This document shows positions 1 through 7,648 of a stretch of 24,474 bases of DNA, piece by piece; the stretch's first letter is position 1, and the number at the start of each line of letters is the position of its first letter. The translations under genes were made by a program, and so were the position numbers. The notes beneath the pieces were generated by a model. That model searched no databases. It worked only from the letters and a program-made list of their open reading frames with translations, and was not told where the DNA came from. This DNA comes from JBPCPM01 sp050999155 (GTDB taxonomy: Bacteria; Actinomycetota; Thermoleophilia; Solirubrobacterales; 70-9). Location of the stretch: the NCBI GenBank assembly GCA_050999155.1, contig JBPCPM010000085.1, forward strand, positions 1-24,474. The letters run 5' to 3'.

Positions 1-60
1 CAACCCCACCCGAGGAAAAGCCGAAGATTGCGCCCGAACCACCGGGGAACTGTTTGGGGG

Positions 61-234
61 GTGGCCCTGGGACTCCCCCTCTCCGCCCGGGAGTTGTCCG
101 GGGCCGCTTCGCTATGCGGCCACCGGCGGCCGGGTTGCGTGGCGCTGCCACGCGGCCCCGTCCGCCGGCACCCCCTAGCTCGGTCCCCGACCCCCTCCCG
201 GACAACCAGGGCCACACCACGACCCCTTGGGGTC
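61..234. repeat. Cluster of nested inverted repeats, non-coding
   Basis: Several complementary arms are visible. GTGGCCCTGG at 61-70 matches CCAGGGCCAC at 207-216. GTTGTCCGGG at 93-102 matches CCCGGACAAC at 197-206, so the two 3' arms are adjacent. Inside lie GGCCGC/GCGGCC (102-107/116-121), CCGGCGG/CCGCCGG (123-129/162-168) and GCGTGGC/GCCACGC (137-143/147-153). GACCCC-TT-GGGGTC follows at 221-234. The pattern could fold as a multibranched RNA or be a mobile-element end. I match it to no known RNA family; RNase P and tmRNA signatures were looked for and not seen. The rest of 1-298 shows no convincing gene: its plus-strand frames are Arg/Pro/Gly-rich and unlike the real proteins here. Confidence 0.5.
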
Positions 235-298
235 AGTAGAGGCACTACGGTTGCGACCATCTGACGGGTGGGGGCAGACGCAGCCGAGCTGAACGCGG

Positions 299-520
299 TT
301 GCAATCGGCCCATGGAGCCGTGGACGTCCTGCACGATGCTCCGGGCGCACCGAGCTACGAGGTCCTGCGGGGCGGAGCCCTCGAGCTTTGGCTCGGAGGG
401 CTGACGGTCCCGGTGGCTGGCCGCGACGAGCTGATCAGCATGAAGCGCGCCAGCGCCCGACCCGTCGACCTCGACGATCTCGCAGTACTGACGAGCGGTC
501 CGGGCGAGAAGCGGCCCTAA
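299..520 (+). pseudogene. 3' remnant of a nucleotidyltransferase-like gene
   Basis: The frame ending in TAA at 518-520 reads as the C-terminal end of a small nucleotidyltransferase-fold protein (AbiEii/DUF6036-like superfamily). It contains VPVAGRDELISMKRASARP followed by VDLDDLAVLT, which closely resembles the conserved tail 'V.gl.dLi.MKraagRpkDl.Di..L' of that group. Only about 60-70 codons survive. Members are usually well over 130 residues, and the catalytic N-terminal part is not found in any frame upstream. The TTG at 299 is only the first possible start in the frame and probably not a real one. I regard it as a truncated relic. It also shows that the region just before fbiC is not an fbiC N-terminal extension. 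Confidence 0.6.
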
Positions 521-575
521 GCCGCACTGTCGCCGGACCGGGGTGCCTTGACCCTGAGGCTGCGGCCTGGTGCGC

Positions 576-581
576 TAGCGT
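576..581 (+). promoter_or_regulatory. -10 element of leaderless fbiC promoter
   Basis: TAGCGT lies 7 nt before the GTG at 589. No purine-rich ribosome binding site is present between them. The same TAnnnT-to-start geometry recurs before other genes in this window, which supports both the promoter and the choice of start. Confidence 0.45.
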
Positions 582-588
582 CATCGCG

Positions 589-2859
589 GTGCGCCGGGTC
601 ACGTACTCCCGCAACTACACGGTCTCGCTGTCGCGGTCGTGTGACAGCGTCTGCAAGTACTGCGCGTTTGCCACCCGCGGCTACCACCTGCACGAGCCCG
701 CAGAGGTCGAGCGCCAGCTCGACGATGCGGTCAAGCGGCGGGCCAAGGAGCTGCTCGTGCTCACAGGGGAGAACCCCGAGGCGCGGCCGGGGGTGGCCGA
801 GCGGCTGCGGAAGCTCGGTCACCGAGACTTCGTCTCCTACGTGGCGTGGACGTGCGAGCAGGCGCTGGAGCGGGGACTGCTGCCGCACACCAACATCGGG
901 GCGGTCGACGCCGACGCGCTCGGCCGGCTGAGGAGCGTGACCGCGTCGCAGGGGCTGATGCTCGAGTCGATCTCCGAGCGGCTGATGGACACCGTCCACG
1001 CGGGCTCGCCCAGCAAGCACCCCGAGCGCCGGATGGCGACCATCGAGGCGGCCGGCCGGCTGCGGATCCCGTTCACCAGCGGCATCCTCGTGGGGATCGG
1101 GGAGACCGAGGAGGAGCGGATCGCCTCGCTGGAGGCCCTGGCCGCGTCGCACGAGCGCCACGGCCACCTGCAGGAGCTGATCATCCAGAACGCGGTCCCG
1201 CACCCGCGCTACCACGGCCGGGACGTGGGTGAGCTGGCCGACCGCGAGTCGCGCCGCCGCTGGAGCGATTCGGCCGAGAGGGCCGATCGGCCGGAGGCGA
1301 CGGTCGACGACGCGCCCGCTGTCGACCCGGCCGCCCTGCCCGCCTGGGCCTCGCCCGTCAGCCTCGGCGACCTGCGCCGCCTGGTGGCCGAGGCCCGCCG
1401 CCTGATGGGGCCCGAGGTCGGCATCCAGGTCCCGCCGAACCTCTCCGACTGGTGGGTCGAGCTGATCGAGGCCGGGGCCAGCGACCTCGGCGGCCTGTCG
1501 GCCAACGGTGATCACATCTCACCCGAGCAGCCGTTTCCCAGCCCGGCGCAGATGCGCGAACGGCTGCGCCGGCACGGGATCGCGATCGGCGAACGTCTGT
1601 GCGCCTACCCCGGCTACCTCGACGCCGAGTGGCAGGACCCGGCCGTCCTGGATCTTGTGCGCACGCGGTACTGGAGCTTCATCCCGCGCGGCTCCAGCGG
1701 CAGGCCGCGGGCCCGGACCGCCGACGCGTCGTTGACCCCGGACGCCGTGGCCAAGGGCCGAGACGGCCAGGAGCTGACCCTGGCCGAGATGGAGGCCCTG
1801 TTCGCCGAGACGCGCCCGGAGGCCATCGAGGACATGCGCCAGGCTGCCGACGAGCTGCGCGCCGAGCTGGCCGGGGAGGTCGTCACCTACGTCGTCAACC
1901 GCAACATCAACTTCACCAACGTCTGCACCGTCGGGTGCGCGTTCTGCGGCTTCGGGCAGGGGCGCCGCTCGCCCGACGCCTACGAGCTCGACGAGCAGGA
2001 CTTCGTCACACGCCTGCATGGCGCCGTGGAGGCTGGGGCCACCGAGGTCTGCCTCCAGGGCGGCATCCACCCCGATTACACGCTCGACGACTACGGCCGC
2101 TGGTTGGAGCTCGTCGCCGAGACCACCCCGTCGCTGCACGCCCACGCCTACTCGCCCATGGAGCTTCATGCCATGTGCGAGCTGTCGGGGCGCCAGCCCG
2201 CCGACGTGGTGGCCTACCTGCGCGACCGGGGGCTGGGCTCGACCCCGGGTACCGCGGCCGAGGTGCTCGACGACGGCGTCCGGGAGCGGATCTCGCCGAA
2301 CAAGCTTCCGGCCGCCCGCTGGCTGGAGATCGTCGAGGCCGTGCACCGGGCCGGCGTGCCTTCGACCTCAACGGTGATGTTCGGCCACATCGAGGAGCCC
2401 CACGAGCTCGCCGTCCACATGCAGGCAATCCGGCGCTTGCAGGAACGGACTGGGGGGATCACCGAGTTCGTGCCCCTCAGCTTCATCCCGTTCCAGACCC
2501 TGCTCGGCCGCACCCACGGCATCGAGGAGATCTCCCGTGAGGAGAACCTCAAGCACACCGCCGCGTTCCGTCTGTGCCTGGGCCGTTCGATCCGCAACTT
2601 GCAGGCGAGCTGGGTGAAGATGGGCCTCGACGCGGCCACCGAGAGCCTGCGCTGGGGCGTCAACGACCTCGGCGGCACCCTGATGGAGGAGAGCATCTCC
2701 CGGATGGCAGGCTCCCAGCACGGCACCCGTCTGGAGCCCCACCAGCTGCGCGCCGCCGCCCACGCAGCCGGGCGGCCCGTGGCCGAGCGCTCCACGCTCT
2801 ACGAGCTACGCGAAGCCCCCGAGCTTGCGCCGCGCGCAGCGGCGGGATCGCCGGCGTGA
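589..2859 (+). CDS. fbiC: FO synthase, fused CofG-CofH (FbiC)
   Basis: This is a bifunctional radical-SAM enzyme of about 756 residues that makes the F420 chromophore FO from 5-amino-6-ribitylamino-uracil and tyrosine. Two radical-SAM cluster motifs are visible: CDSVCKYC (C18, C22, C25) in the N-terminal CofG half and CTVGCAFC (C446, C450, C453) in the C-terminal CofH half. The frame is open back to position 268, but residues before 589 are Arg/Pro-rich and unlike the family. The GTG at 589 puts VTYSRN at the usual beginning of a CofG domain and has a -10 hexamer 7 nt upstream. Mycobacterial FbiC is longer (about 856 aa) because of an N-terminal extension that is absent here. The stop overlaps the next gene by 4 nt (GTGA), so translation is probably coupled. 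The identity is very secure; the start is likely. Confidence 0.96.
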   Translation: MRRVTYSRNYTVSLSRSCDSVCKYCAFATRGYHLHEPAEVERQLDDAVKRRAKELLVLTGENPEARPGVAERLRKLGHRDFVSYVAWTCEQALERGLLPHTNIGAVDADALGRLRSVTASQGLMLESISERLMDTVHAGSPSKHPERRMATIEAAGRLRIPFTSGILVGIGETEEERIASLEALAASHERHGHLQELIIQNAVPHPRYHGRDVGELADRESRRRWSDSAERADRPEATVDDAPAVDPAALPAWASPVSLGDLRRLVAEARRLMGPEVGIQVPPNLSDWWVELIEAGASDLGGLSANGDHISPEQPFPSPAQMRERLRRHGIAIGERLCAYPGYLDAEWQDPAVLDLVRTRYWSFIPRGSSGRPRARTADASLTPDAVAKGRDGQELTLAEMEALFAETRPEAIEDMRQAADELRAELAGEVVTYVVNRNINFTNVCTVGCAFCGFGQGRRSPDAYELDEQDFVTRLHGAVEAGATEVCLQGGIHPDYTLDDYGRWLELVAETTPSLHAHAYSPMELHAMCELSGRQPADVVAYLRDRGLGSTPGTAAEVLDDGVRERISPNKLPAARWLEIVEAVHRAGVPSTSTVMFGHIEEPHELAVHMQAIRRLQERTGGITEFVPLSFIPFQTLLGRTHGIEEISREENLKHTAAFRLCLGRSIRNLQASWVKMGLDAATESLRWGVNDLGGTLMEESISRMAGSQHGTRLEPHQLRAAAHAAGRPVAERSTLYELREAPELAPRAAAGSPA

Positions 2860-3980
2860 ACCGCGAACGCGCCACGGGGGTGCCGCGGTGGCTGCTCGCC
2901 GCCGGGGGCATCAGCTGGCGGTTGATCGTACTCGCCGCCGCGCTGGCTCTCGTGGGCTACGTCGTCGTGCGGCTGCGCGTGGTGGTCGTCCCCGTCGTCA
3001 TCGCCCTGTTCTTGACGAGCGTCCTGTACCGGCCGGCCGCGTGGCTGCGGGGCAAGGGACTGCCGAACGCGCTCGCCGCGGTCGGCGTGGTTCTGGCAGC
3101 GGTCGGGTTGGTGGTGGCCGTCGTGCTGATCGTTGCTCCTTCGGTCAGCGGCCAGTTCGGCAACATCGGCAGCGCGGCCCAGGACGGCGTTCGCCAGGTC
3201 GGCACGAGCCTGGCCGATACCCCCCTCGGCTTGTCGCGCGCCGAGGTCGACAAGACCATCAACAACGGGATCAACCAGGTCCGGGAGCAGAGCGGGTCGC
3301 TGGCCCGCGGGCTCGTCAGCGGTGCCGCCTTTTTCCTCGAGCTGCTCGGCGGCCTGACCCTCGCCCTGGTGCTGACGGTGTTCTTCATCAAGGACGGGGA
3401 GATGATGTGGCGCTGGCTTGTGGGCCGCATCCCCCGCGGGCAGCGCGACACCGTCAGACAGATGGGGCAGAGCGGCTGGGATGTGCTGAGCTCGTACCTG
3501 TCGGGGATCGCAATCGTCGCGACGGTCGACGCGGTGCTGATCGGGGTCGCCCTGGCGATCATCGGCGTCCCCCTGGTCGTACCCCTGGCCGTGCTGACCT
3601 TCGTCGCCGCGTTCTTTCCGATCATCGGCGCGTTCTTTGCCGGACTCGTGGCGACGCTTGTGGCGCTGGTAACCAAGGGCGGGCTCGCCGCGGCCCTGGT
3701 CTTCGGGGCCATCGCCATCGTCCAGCAGATCGACGGCAACCTCCTGAATCCGATCGTCGTCGGGCGGGCACTGAACCTGCACCCCGTGGTCATCCTGCTC
3801 GCCGTGACCGGGGGCGGCGTCCTGGCCGGGGTGGTGGGGGCCCTCTTCGCCGTCCCCCTCACGGCCGTCGCCTACACCGTGGCCTCCATCGCCCTCGGCG
3901 CCGACGAGGAGGACGACGGCGATGGGCCCGGTGGGCTGACGGCCCCGGTACCGGCCGCTGCGGCGGCGCCGGACGGCTGA
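2856..3980 (+). CDS. AI-2E family transporter (PF01594-type permease)
   Basis: A polytopic membrane protein of about 374 residues. Two hydrophobic helices lie near the N-terminus (about 19-60), another at about 70-92, then a soluble stretch (about 95-155) before a cluster of helices to residue 350. This is the usual layout of the AI-2E/UPF0118 family. FIKDGEMMWRWLVGRIPR and NLLNPIVVGRALNLHPVV match conserved family positions. The C-terminus is acidic and then Ala/Pro-rich. Proven members include the AI-2 exporter TqsA and some Na+/H+ antiporters, so the substrate here is unknown. The GTG start lies in the fbiC stop (GTGA, 2856-2859), which indicates co-transcription with fbiC. Whether that reflects a role in F420 or FO handling is not shown. 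It converges on the minus-strand F420 operon, 12 nt away. Confidence 0.88.
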   Translation: MNRERATGVPRWLLAAGGISWRLIVLAAALALVGYVVVRLRVVVVPVVIALFLTSVLYRPAAWLRGKGLPNALAAVGVVLAAVGLVVAVVLIVAPSVSGQFGNIGSAAQDGVRQVGTSLADTPLGLSRAEVDKTINNGINQVREQSGSLARGLVSGAAFFLELLGGLTLALVLTVFFIKDGEMMWRWLVGRIPRGQRDTVRQMGQSGWDVLSSYLSGIAIVATVDAVLIGVALAIIGVPLVVPLAVLTFVAAFFPIIGAFFAGLVATLVALVTKGGLAAALVFGAIAIVQQIDGNLLNPIVVGRALNLHPVVILLAVTGGGVLAGVVGALFAVPLTAVAYTVASIALGADEEDDGDGPGGLTAPVPAAAAAPDG

Positions 3981-3992
3981 TCGCGGAATCGG

Positions 3993-4526
3993 TCAGCCAG
4001 CAGCGGTGCGTCCGCCGCAGACGCCCTCGGGGTCGCCGCTGCCGGCCGGGGGCTTGAGCCGGCCCGCCCCGTCGGCCCGGAACTGCGCCCCGCCGCGGGC
4101 AAACGGCGAACGCCGGGGCAGCCGTGCAAGCGCCGGACCGTCGACCACCGTCTGGGCGACGATCTCGGGCCCTCTCATCAGGGCGAGCAGATGGCGGTTG
4201 TCCCCGTCGAGTACCTGGTCGTTGCCGGTCAGCTTGTTGAGCAGCCCCGGAGGGGACCACAGCTCGTCGAGGCCGAGCTGGCGCTGGATGTCGTCGGATA
4301 CCGTGTACGGGGCGACGACGTGCGCACAGCGCCAGTCGTAGTCCGCGACCTCGGCGAGGTCCACGACCTCCTCCGGCTCGACGGATCGGACCGCGTGATC
4401 GAGCGATCCCGCCCGGGCCCGATCGCGCGCCGCCGGGAACGCGACCACGACGGCAACCACAGTGATCGCAAGGACCGCGGCGGCGAGGGCCACGAGACGA
4501 GAGCGGGACTGCGGCAGCCGGGACAC
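3993..4526 (-). CDS. Hypothetical membrane-anchored protein, last gene of F420 operon
   Basis: 177 residues, GTG start, beginning 4 nt after the cofE stop, so it is almost certainly the last gene of the npdG-cofD-cofC-cofE operon. Residues 11-29 form one hydrophobic helix preceded by arginines, consistent with a signal anchor and an exported domain. There is no lipobox cysteine. The exported part contains DYDWRCAHVVAPY and GLDELWSPPGLLNKL, then LLALMRGPEIVAQTVV. The C-terminal 40 residues are Gly/Arg/Pro-rich and probably disordered. I do not recognise the family and give no function. Its position suggests, but does not prove, a link to F420. A longer reading frame is not available upstream because cofE ends there. 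Confidence 0.7.
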   Translation of the reverse strand: MSRLPQSRSRLVALAAAVLAITVVAVVVAFPAARDRARAGSLDHAVRSVEPEEVVDLAEVADYDWRCAHVVAPYTVSDDIQRQLGLDELWSPPGLLNKLTGNDQVLDGDNRHLLALMRGPEIVAQTVVDGPALARLPRRSPFARGGAQFRADGAGRLKPPAGSGDPEGVCGGRTAAG

Positions 4527-4530
4527 GGGA

Positions 4531-5286
4531 CTATCGGAACAGATCCTCGCCGGAGGGGCGGCGCAGCGCGCCCGCGCCGGGCCCGTCGGTGGCGATGACG
4601 TGGCGGCCGAGGCCGGAGATCACCGAGATCGGCGTGCCCGCGTCCTTGACCTGCAGCAGTCCTCCGATCCCGGCGGCAAGGTCAGCGACCGCGGCGCGGG
4701 TCGCCTCCAGCGGCTGCCCGCCCGCGTCGACGCGGCCCCGCCAGTCGTCGAGGGGCTCGATTCCGGCGCAGCCGATCGCAACCTCGGCCTGCCCCAGCCG
4801 CCAGGGCCGTCCGAAGCTGTCGCTGACGACCACCGCGGGACGCACCCCGGCCGCCCCCTCCAGCTCGTCACGGATCCGCCGCGCCGATGCGTCGGCGTCG
4901 ACGGGCAACAGCGCCACGGTCCGGTCGCCGGGCACGTTGGACCGGTCGATCCCCGCGTTGGCGCACACCCAGCCCTGACGGGTTTCGGTGATCAGGACGC
5001 TCGGCTCGGCGCGCACTATCCGACCGCTCTCGGCGAGCACCAGTTCCACCAGCGCCGGGTCACGGTCCAGGCGGGCTGCCAGCTCCCGGGCCGGGGCCCC
5101 GGGCGTCACGTCGTCGAGGTCGACGAGCCGCCCCTCGGCCTTGGCCACCGCCTTGTGGCACACGACCACGATGTCGGCGCCGGTGGGCGGCGGGTCGGCG
5201 TGGCCGGCGATCAGGGCCCCGAGGTCATCCCCCGCGACGATCTCGGGCAGCCCGGGGACCGCCACCGCGCCCAGCGAGCCGCTCAT
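4531..5286 (-). CDS. cofE: Coenzyme F420-0:L-glutamate ligase, single-domain CofE
   Basis: CofE adds gamma-linked glutamates to F420-0 using GTP, completing F420. The 251-residue protein matches the family throughout: ADIVVVCHKAVAKAEGR near residue 37, a conserved VLITETRQGWVCANAGID region, VVVSDSFGRPWRLGQAEVA in the middle and a conserved GLGRHVI near the C-terminus. The length is that of a stand-alone CofE. Mycobacterial FbiB, by contrast, carries an additional C-terminal FMN-binding nitroreductase-like domain that reduces dehydro-F420-0; that domain is missing here. The ATG overlaps the cofC stop by 4 nt (ATGA), so the start is well fixed. Four nt after its TAG stop begins the hypothetical gene at 4526. 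Confidence 0.94.
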   Translation of the reverse strand: MSGSLGAVAVPGLPEIVAGDDLGALIAGHADPPPTGADIVVVCHKAVAKAEGRLVDLDDVTPGAPARELAARLDRDPALVELVLAESGRIVRAEPSVLITETRQGWVCANAGIDRSNVPGDRTVALLPVDADASARRIRDELEGAAGVRPAVVVSDSFGRPWRLGQAEVAIGCAGIEPLDDWRGRVDAGGQPLEATRAAVADLAAGIGGLLQVKDAGTPISVISGLGRHVIATDGPGAGALRRPSGEDLFR

Positions 5287-5963
5287 CGGTGCAGGGCGTC
5301 TGGCGACGGCTCGGCAGCCAGCTCACTGAGGATCCGCGTGGTCGCCAGCTCCGGCCGCTCGGTCACGGCCGCCGCGAGCGCGTCGAGGTCATCGGGGGTG
5401 TCGAGGTCGAGGGCCAGCGAATCCAGCCGTGCCACCTCGACCGAGGCGCCCGCCCCCCGGGCCAGCTCGACGTGCCGGTCGCGGCTGCCGGGGCCGAACG
5501 CGGGCTCGATGGCGGTGGGCGGGGCAAGCAGCAGCGCGTTGGTCCCCGTCCGGTGGCGATCCGGCACGACCGTCACAGCGGGTCCTGCCTCGGATCGGGC
5601 GGTCAGCGCGGCGAGGGCCCGGTCGAGCTCCCCGGCGTCGAGCAGCGGGCAGTCGCCGGGAAGCAGCGCCACCGCGTCGGCCCCGGGGCAGGCGGCGATC
5701 CCCAGCAGCGCCGCGTCGCTGTGGCCGCGGTCGGCCGGATCGGCCACCACCCGGGCGCCGGCACGTGCGGCTGCCCGCTGGGCCCGCAGCTCGCCCGTGA
5801 CTACGACCACCTCGTCCAGGCTCTCCGTGCTCCCACACGCCGCCAGGACGTCGGTCAGCATCGCCTCGGCGACCGCCGCCCGGCCTGCGCTGCCCAGGGC
5901 CGATGCGAGGCGGCTCTTGGCCGCCGGGAACCGTTTCACCGGGATGATGGCCGCGACGCTCAT
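5283..5963 (-). CDS. cofC: 2-phospho-L-lactate / phosphoenolpyruvate guanylyltransferase (CofC/FbiD)
   Basis: CofC activates a three-carbon phosphoacid with GTP to give the GDP-linked donor used by CofD. The 226-residue protein begins with the typical AAIIPVKRFPAAKSRLA nucleotide-binding segment and has ALLPGDCPLLD near residue 105, the metal/nucleotide site of this nucleotidyltransferase family. GTNALLLAPP and DLDTPDDLDAL are further conserved positions. The reading frame is open much further upstream, but the ATG at 5963 is the one that overlaps the cofD stop by 4 nt and starts at the family's N-terminus. Whether the substrate is phospholactate, PEP (as in mycobacteria) or 3-phosphoglycerate cannot be told from sequence alone. 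Confidence 0.94.
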   Translation of the reverse strand: MSVAAIIPVKRFPAAKSRLASALGSAGRAAVAEAMLTDVLAACGSTESLDEVVVVTGELRAQRAAARAGARVVADPADRGHSDAALLGIAACPGADAVALLPGDCPLLDAGELDRALAALTARSEAGPAVTVVPDRHRTGTNALLLAPPTAIEPAFGPGSRDRHVELARGAGASVEVARLDSLALDLDTPDDLDALAAAVTERPELATTRILSELAAEPSPDALHR

Positions 5964-6898
5964 CGCAGCGTGGCGGTGTGTGCCAGGACGGCGGCGGCGA
6001 CCTCGCGCCGGGACCGGGGCCCGTCCATCAGCGTGGGCAGGGCCACGACGCCGGGCATCGCGGGGGCCGGGCCCGGGTCGGCGGCGTCGACGACCAGGCC
6101 GTCGAGCAGCCCCGTGTAGCTTTCCGCGACCCCGGCTGCGGACACCTCGAGCCCCTGGGAGCGCATGAACGGCTCGGTCGGCCCCTTGACCGCACGTCCG
6201 GCGACGAACGGGCTCACTGCGACCACGGGCGCGGATGCCTCGGACAGCAGCTCGCGCATGCCCGGCACGGCGAGGATCGGCCCGATGGAGATGATCGGGT
6301 TCGAGGGCCCGATCACGATCGCGTCGGCCCCCTCGATGGCCGCGCGGACCTCGGGGCTCGGCTCGGTGGCCTCGATCCCGTCGAGGCGCACCTCGAGGAT
6401 CTCCGGTTCGGCCCGGTCGACGATCATGAACTCCTGGAAGCCCCGCCACCCGGCCTCGGTGCGCACCATGGTGCGCACGGGCGCATCACACATCGGCAGC
6501 ACCTCGCAGCCGGCCCTGAGGGCCGCCGCGATCTGGCGCTGGGCCTCGGTCTGGCGATCGCCGGCGTCCATCAGCTCCCGGCGACGCAGGCACGTCGCGA
6601 GGTCGCGGTCCGAAAGCCCAAACCACTCGGGCGCCCCGAGGGCGACCAGCCGCTCGAAGACGGTGAAGCTGTCCCCGGCGATCCCCCAGCCACGCTCGGT
6701 GTCGATCTCGTCGGTCAGCCAGTACGTGCACAGATCGGGGTCGGGCGACACGTGGACCCCGAGCCACTCGTGATCGTCGCCGGTGTTGGCGATGACCGTG
6801 AGGCCCTCGCCGACCTCGTCGAGCAGGCCGCGGGCCAGCTTCGCGCCGCCCGTCCCCCCGGCCAGGACCACCACCCGTCGTGGGAGCGCCGGGCTCAC
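5960..6898 (-). CDS. cofD: 2-phospho-L-lactate transferase (CofD/FbiA)
   Basis: CofD joins the GDP-activated acid to FO, giving F420-0 or its dehydro form. The 312-residue protein opens with VVVLAGGTGGAKLARGL, the conserved N-terminal nucleotide-binding loop. It continues with ANTGDDHEWLGVHVSPD and a following LCTYWLTDEID, both hallmarks of the family. AIVIGPSNPIISIGPIL and SPFVAGRAVKGP lie in the expected second half. The length is normal. The GTG start at 6898 overlaps the npdG stop by 4 nt (GTGA), and the TGA stop overlaps the cofC ATG likewise. This places it in the middle of a tightly packed F420 operon. Confidence 0.95.
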   Translation of the reverse strand: MSPALPRRVVVLAGGTGGAKLARGLLDEVGEGLTVIANTGDDHEWLGVHVSPDPDLCTYWLTDEIDTERGWGIAGDSFTVFERLVALGAPEWFGLSDRDLATCLRRRELMDAGDRQTEAQRQIAAALRAGCEVLPMCDAPVRTMVRTEAGWRGFQEFMIVDRAEPEILEVRLDGIEATEPSPEVRAAIEGADAIVIGPSNPIISIGPILAVPGMRELLSEASAPVVAVSPFVAGRAVKGPTEPFMRSQGLEVSAAGVAESYTGLLDGLVVDAADPGPAPAMPGVVALPTLMDGPRSRREVAAAVLAHTATLR

Positions 6899-7584
6899 GC
6901 CTTCCAGAGGTCTCCGGCCGGGAGTCCCGTGATCGAGATTCCCGCGTGGGTCTTGTGGCGGACGTTGATCGAGATCAGCATCGGCGTCAGCTGCTCCACG
7001 ATCCGGGCCATCTCCAGGGCGCCGGCGTTGATCGCCCGCAGGCCGTCGATGCGGCCGATCAGCTCGGCGACCCGGGCCTTGTCGCCCTTGCGCTGGCCGC
7101 ACAGCAGCACGTCCTCGGCCAGCTCGTGGTCGAGGTCGGAGAGCAGTGGGGCGCTGACGGTGTGCAGCCCAGCCACCACGGTCACCCCGTCGGGCACCAT
7201 CTCCTGAGCCTGCTGGGCGGCCGAGCCCTGCCAGACCCCGAGCGAGCGGGTGGCCTTGCCGCTCACCGCGGCGGCCAGCGGCACGGTGCAGTCGAGCAGC
7301 AGCTGACCCTCGCGCAGGATCGGGCGCAGGTTGTTGAGCGTCTCGGAGTGGGCGCGGAAGGGCACGGTCAGCACGCACAGCTCGCCGGCTTGCGCGGCCT
7401 GCTCGTTGGCGGCCGACTCGACGTCGGCCCCGGGCACGGCCTCGCGGACGCGGTCCGCCGCCTCCTCGGCCCGCGTCGCCTCACGGGAGCCGATGGTCAC
7501 CGGCACGCCCGCGTCGGCCCAGCGCAGGGCCAGCCCGTACCCGAGGGCACCGGTCCCGCCGAGGATGGGAACCCGGTCGCTCAC
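6895..7584 (-). CDS. npdG: F420-dependent NADP reductase (NpdG/Fno)
   Basis: NpdG exchanges hydride between F420H2 and NADP+, linking the F420 pool to NADPH. The 229-residue protein begins VPILGGTGALGYGLALRW, a Rossmann GGTGxxGxG motif, followed by VTIGSREATRAEEAA where the serine and arginine are placed to bind the NADP phosphate. VLTVPFRAHSETL and a C-terminal RHKTHAGISITGLP are typical of the family. Its GTG start has TAGACT 8 nt upstream and no ribosome binding site, so it is probably the leaderless first gene of the operon npdG-cofD-cofC-cofE-hypothetical. Confidence 0.93.
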   Translation of the reverse strand: MSDRVPILGGTGALGYGLALRWADAGVPVTIGSREATRAEEAADRVREAVPGADVESAANEQAAQAGELCVLTVPFRAHSETLNNLRPILREGQLLLDCTVPLAAAVSGKATRSLGVWQGSAAQQAQEMVPDGVTVVAGLHTVSAPLLSDLDHELAEDVLLCGQRKGDKARVAELIGRIDGLRAINAGALEMARIVEQLTPMLISINVRHKTHAGISITGLPAGDLWKA

Positions 7585-7592
7585 GGGCGCGG

Positions 7593-7598
7593 AGTCTA
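7593..7598 (-). promoter_or_regulatory. -10 element of leaderless npdG operon promoter
   Basis: On the minus strand TAGACT lies 8 nt before the GTG at 7584. The identical hexamer precedes the four-TM gene at 19025 (also 8 nt) and the tRNA-Trp gene. Confidence 0.5.
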
Positions 7599-7636
7599 GT
7601 CAGGCGCTTGTTCTCCGCGGTGGTCCGGCGCCGGAC

Positions 7637-7642
7637 TATGCT
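7637..7642 (+). promoter_or_regulatory. -10 element of leaderless SDR operon promoter
   Basis: TATGCT lies 6 nt before the GTG at 7649, with no ribosome binding site. It faces away from the npdG -10; the whole divergent control region is only 64 nt. Confidence 0.5.
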
Positions 7643-7648
7643 GGGGCG

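Noticed and set aside
1..60. RNase P or tmRNA fragment, prompted by GAGGAAAAG near position 13
   Set aside because: The conserved RNase P core after that motif and the matching 3' elements are absent.
268..588. N-terminal extension of FbiC, since the frame is open from 268
   Set aside because: The extra residues are Arg/Pro-rich with no family likeness, overlap a nucleotidyltransferase relic in another frame, and the GTG at 589 has a well-placed -10 box.
517..1515. Long open frame antisense to fbiC
   Set aside because: It is a shadow of GC-rich codon use; the translation is Gly/Arg/Leu-rich without any recognisable domain, while the plus strand holds clear radical-SAM motifs.
5978..7207. 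Long plus-strand open frame across cofD and npdG
   Set aside because: It is the antisense of two secure genes; the product is His/Gly/Arg/Asp-rich low-complexity sequence.
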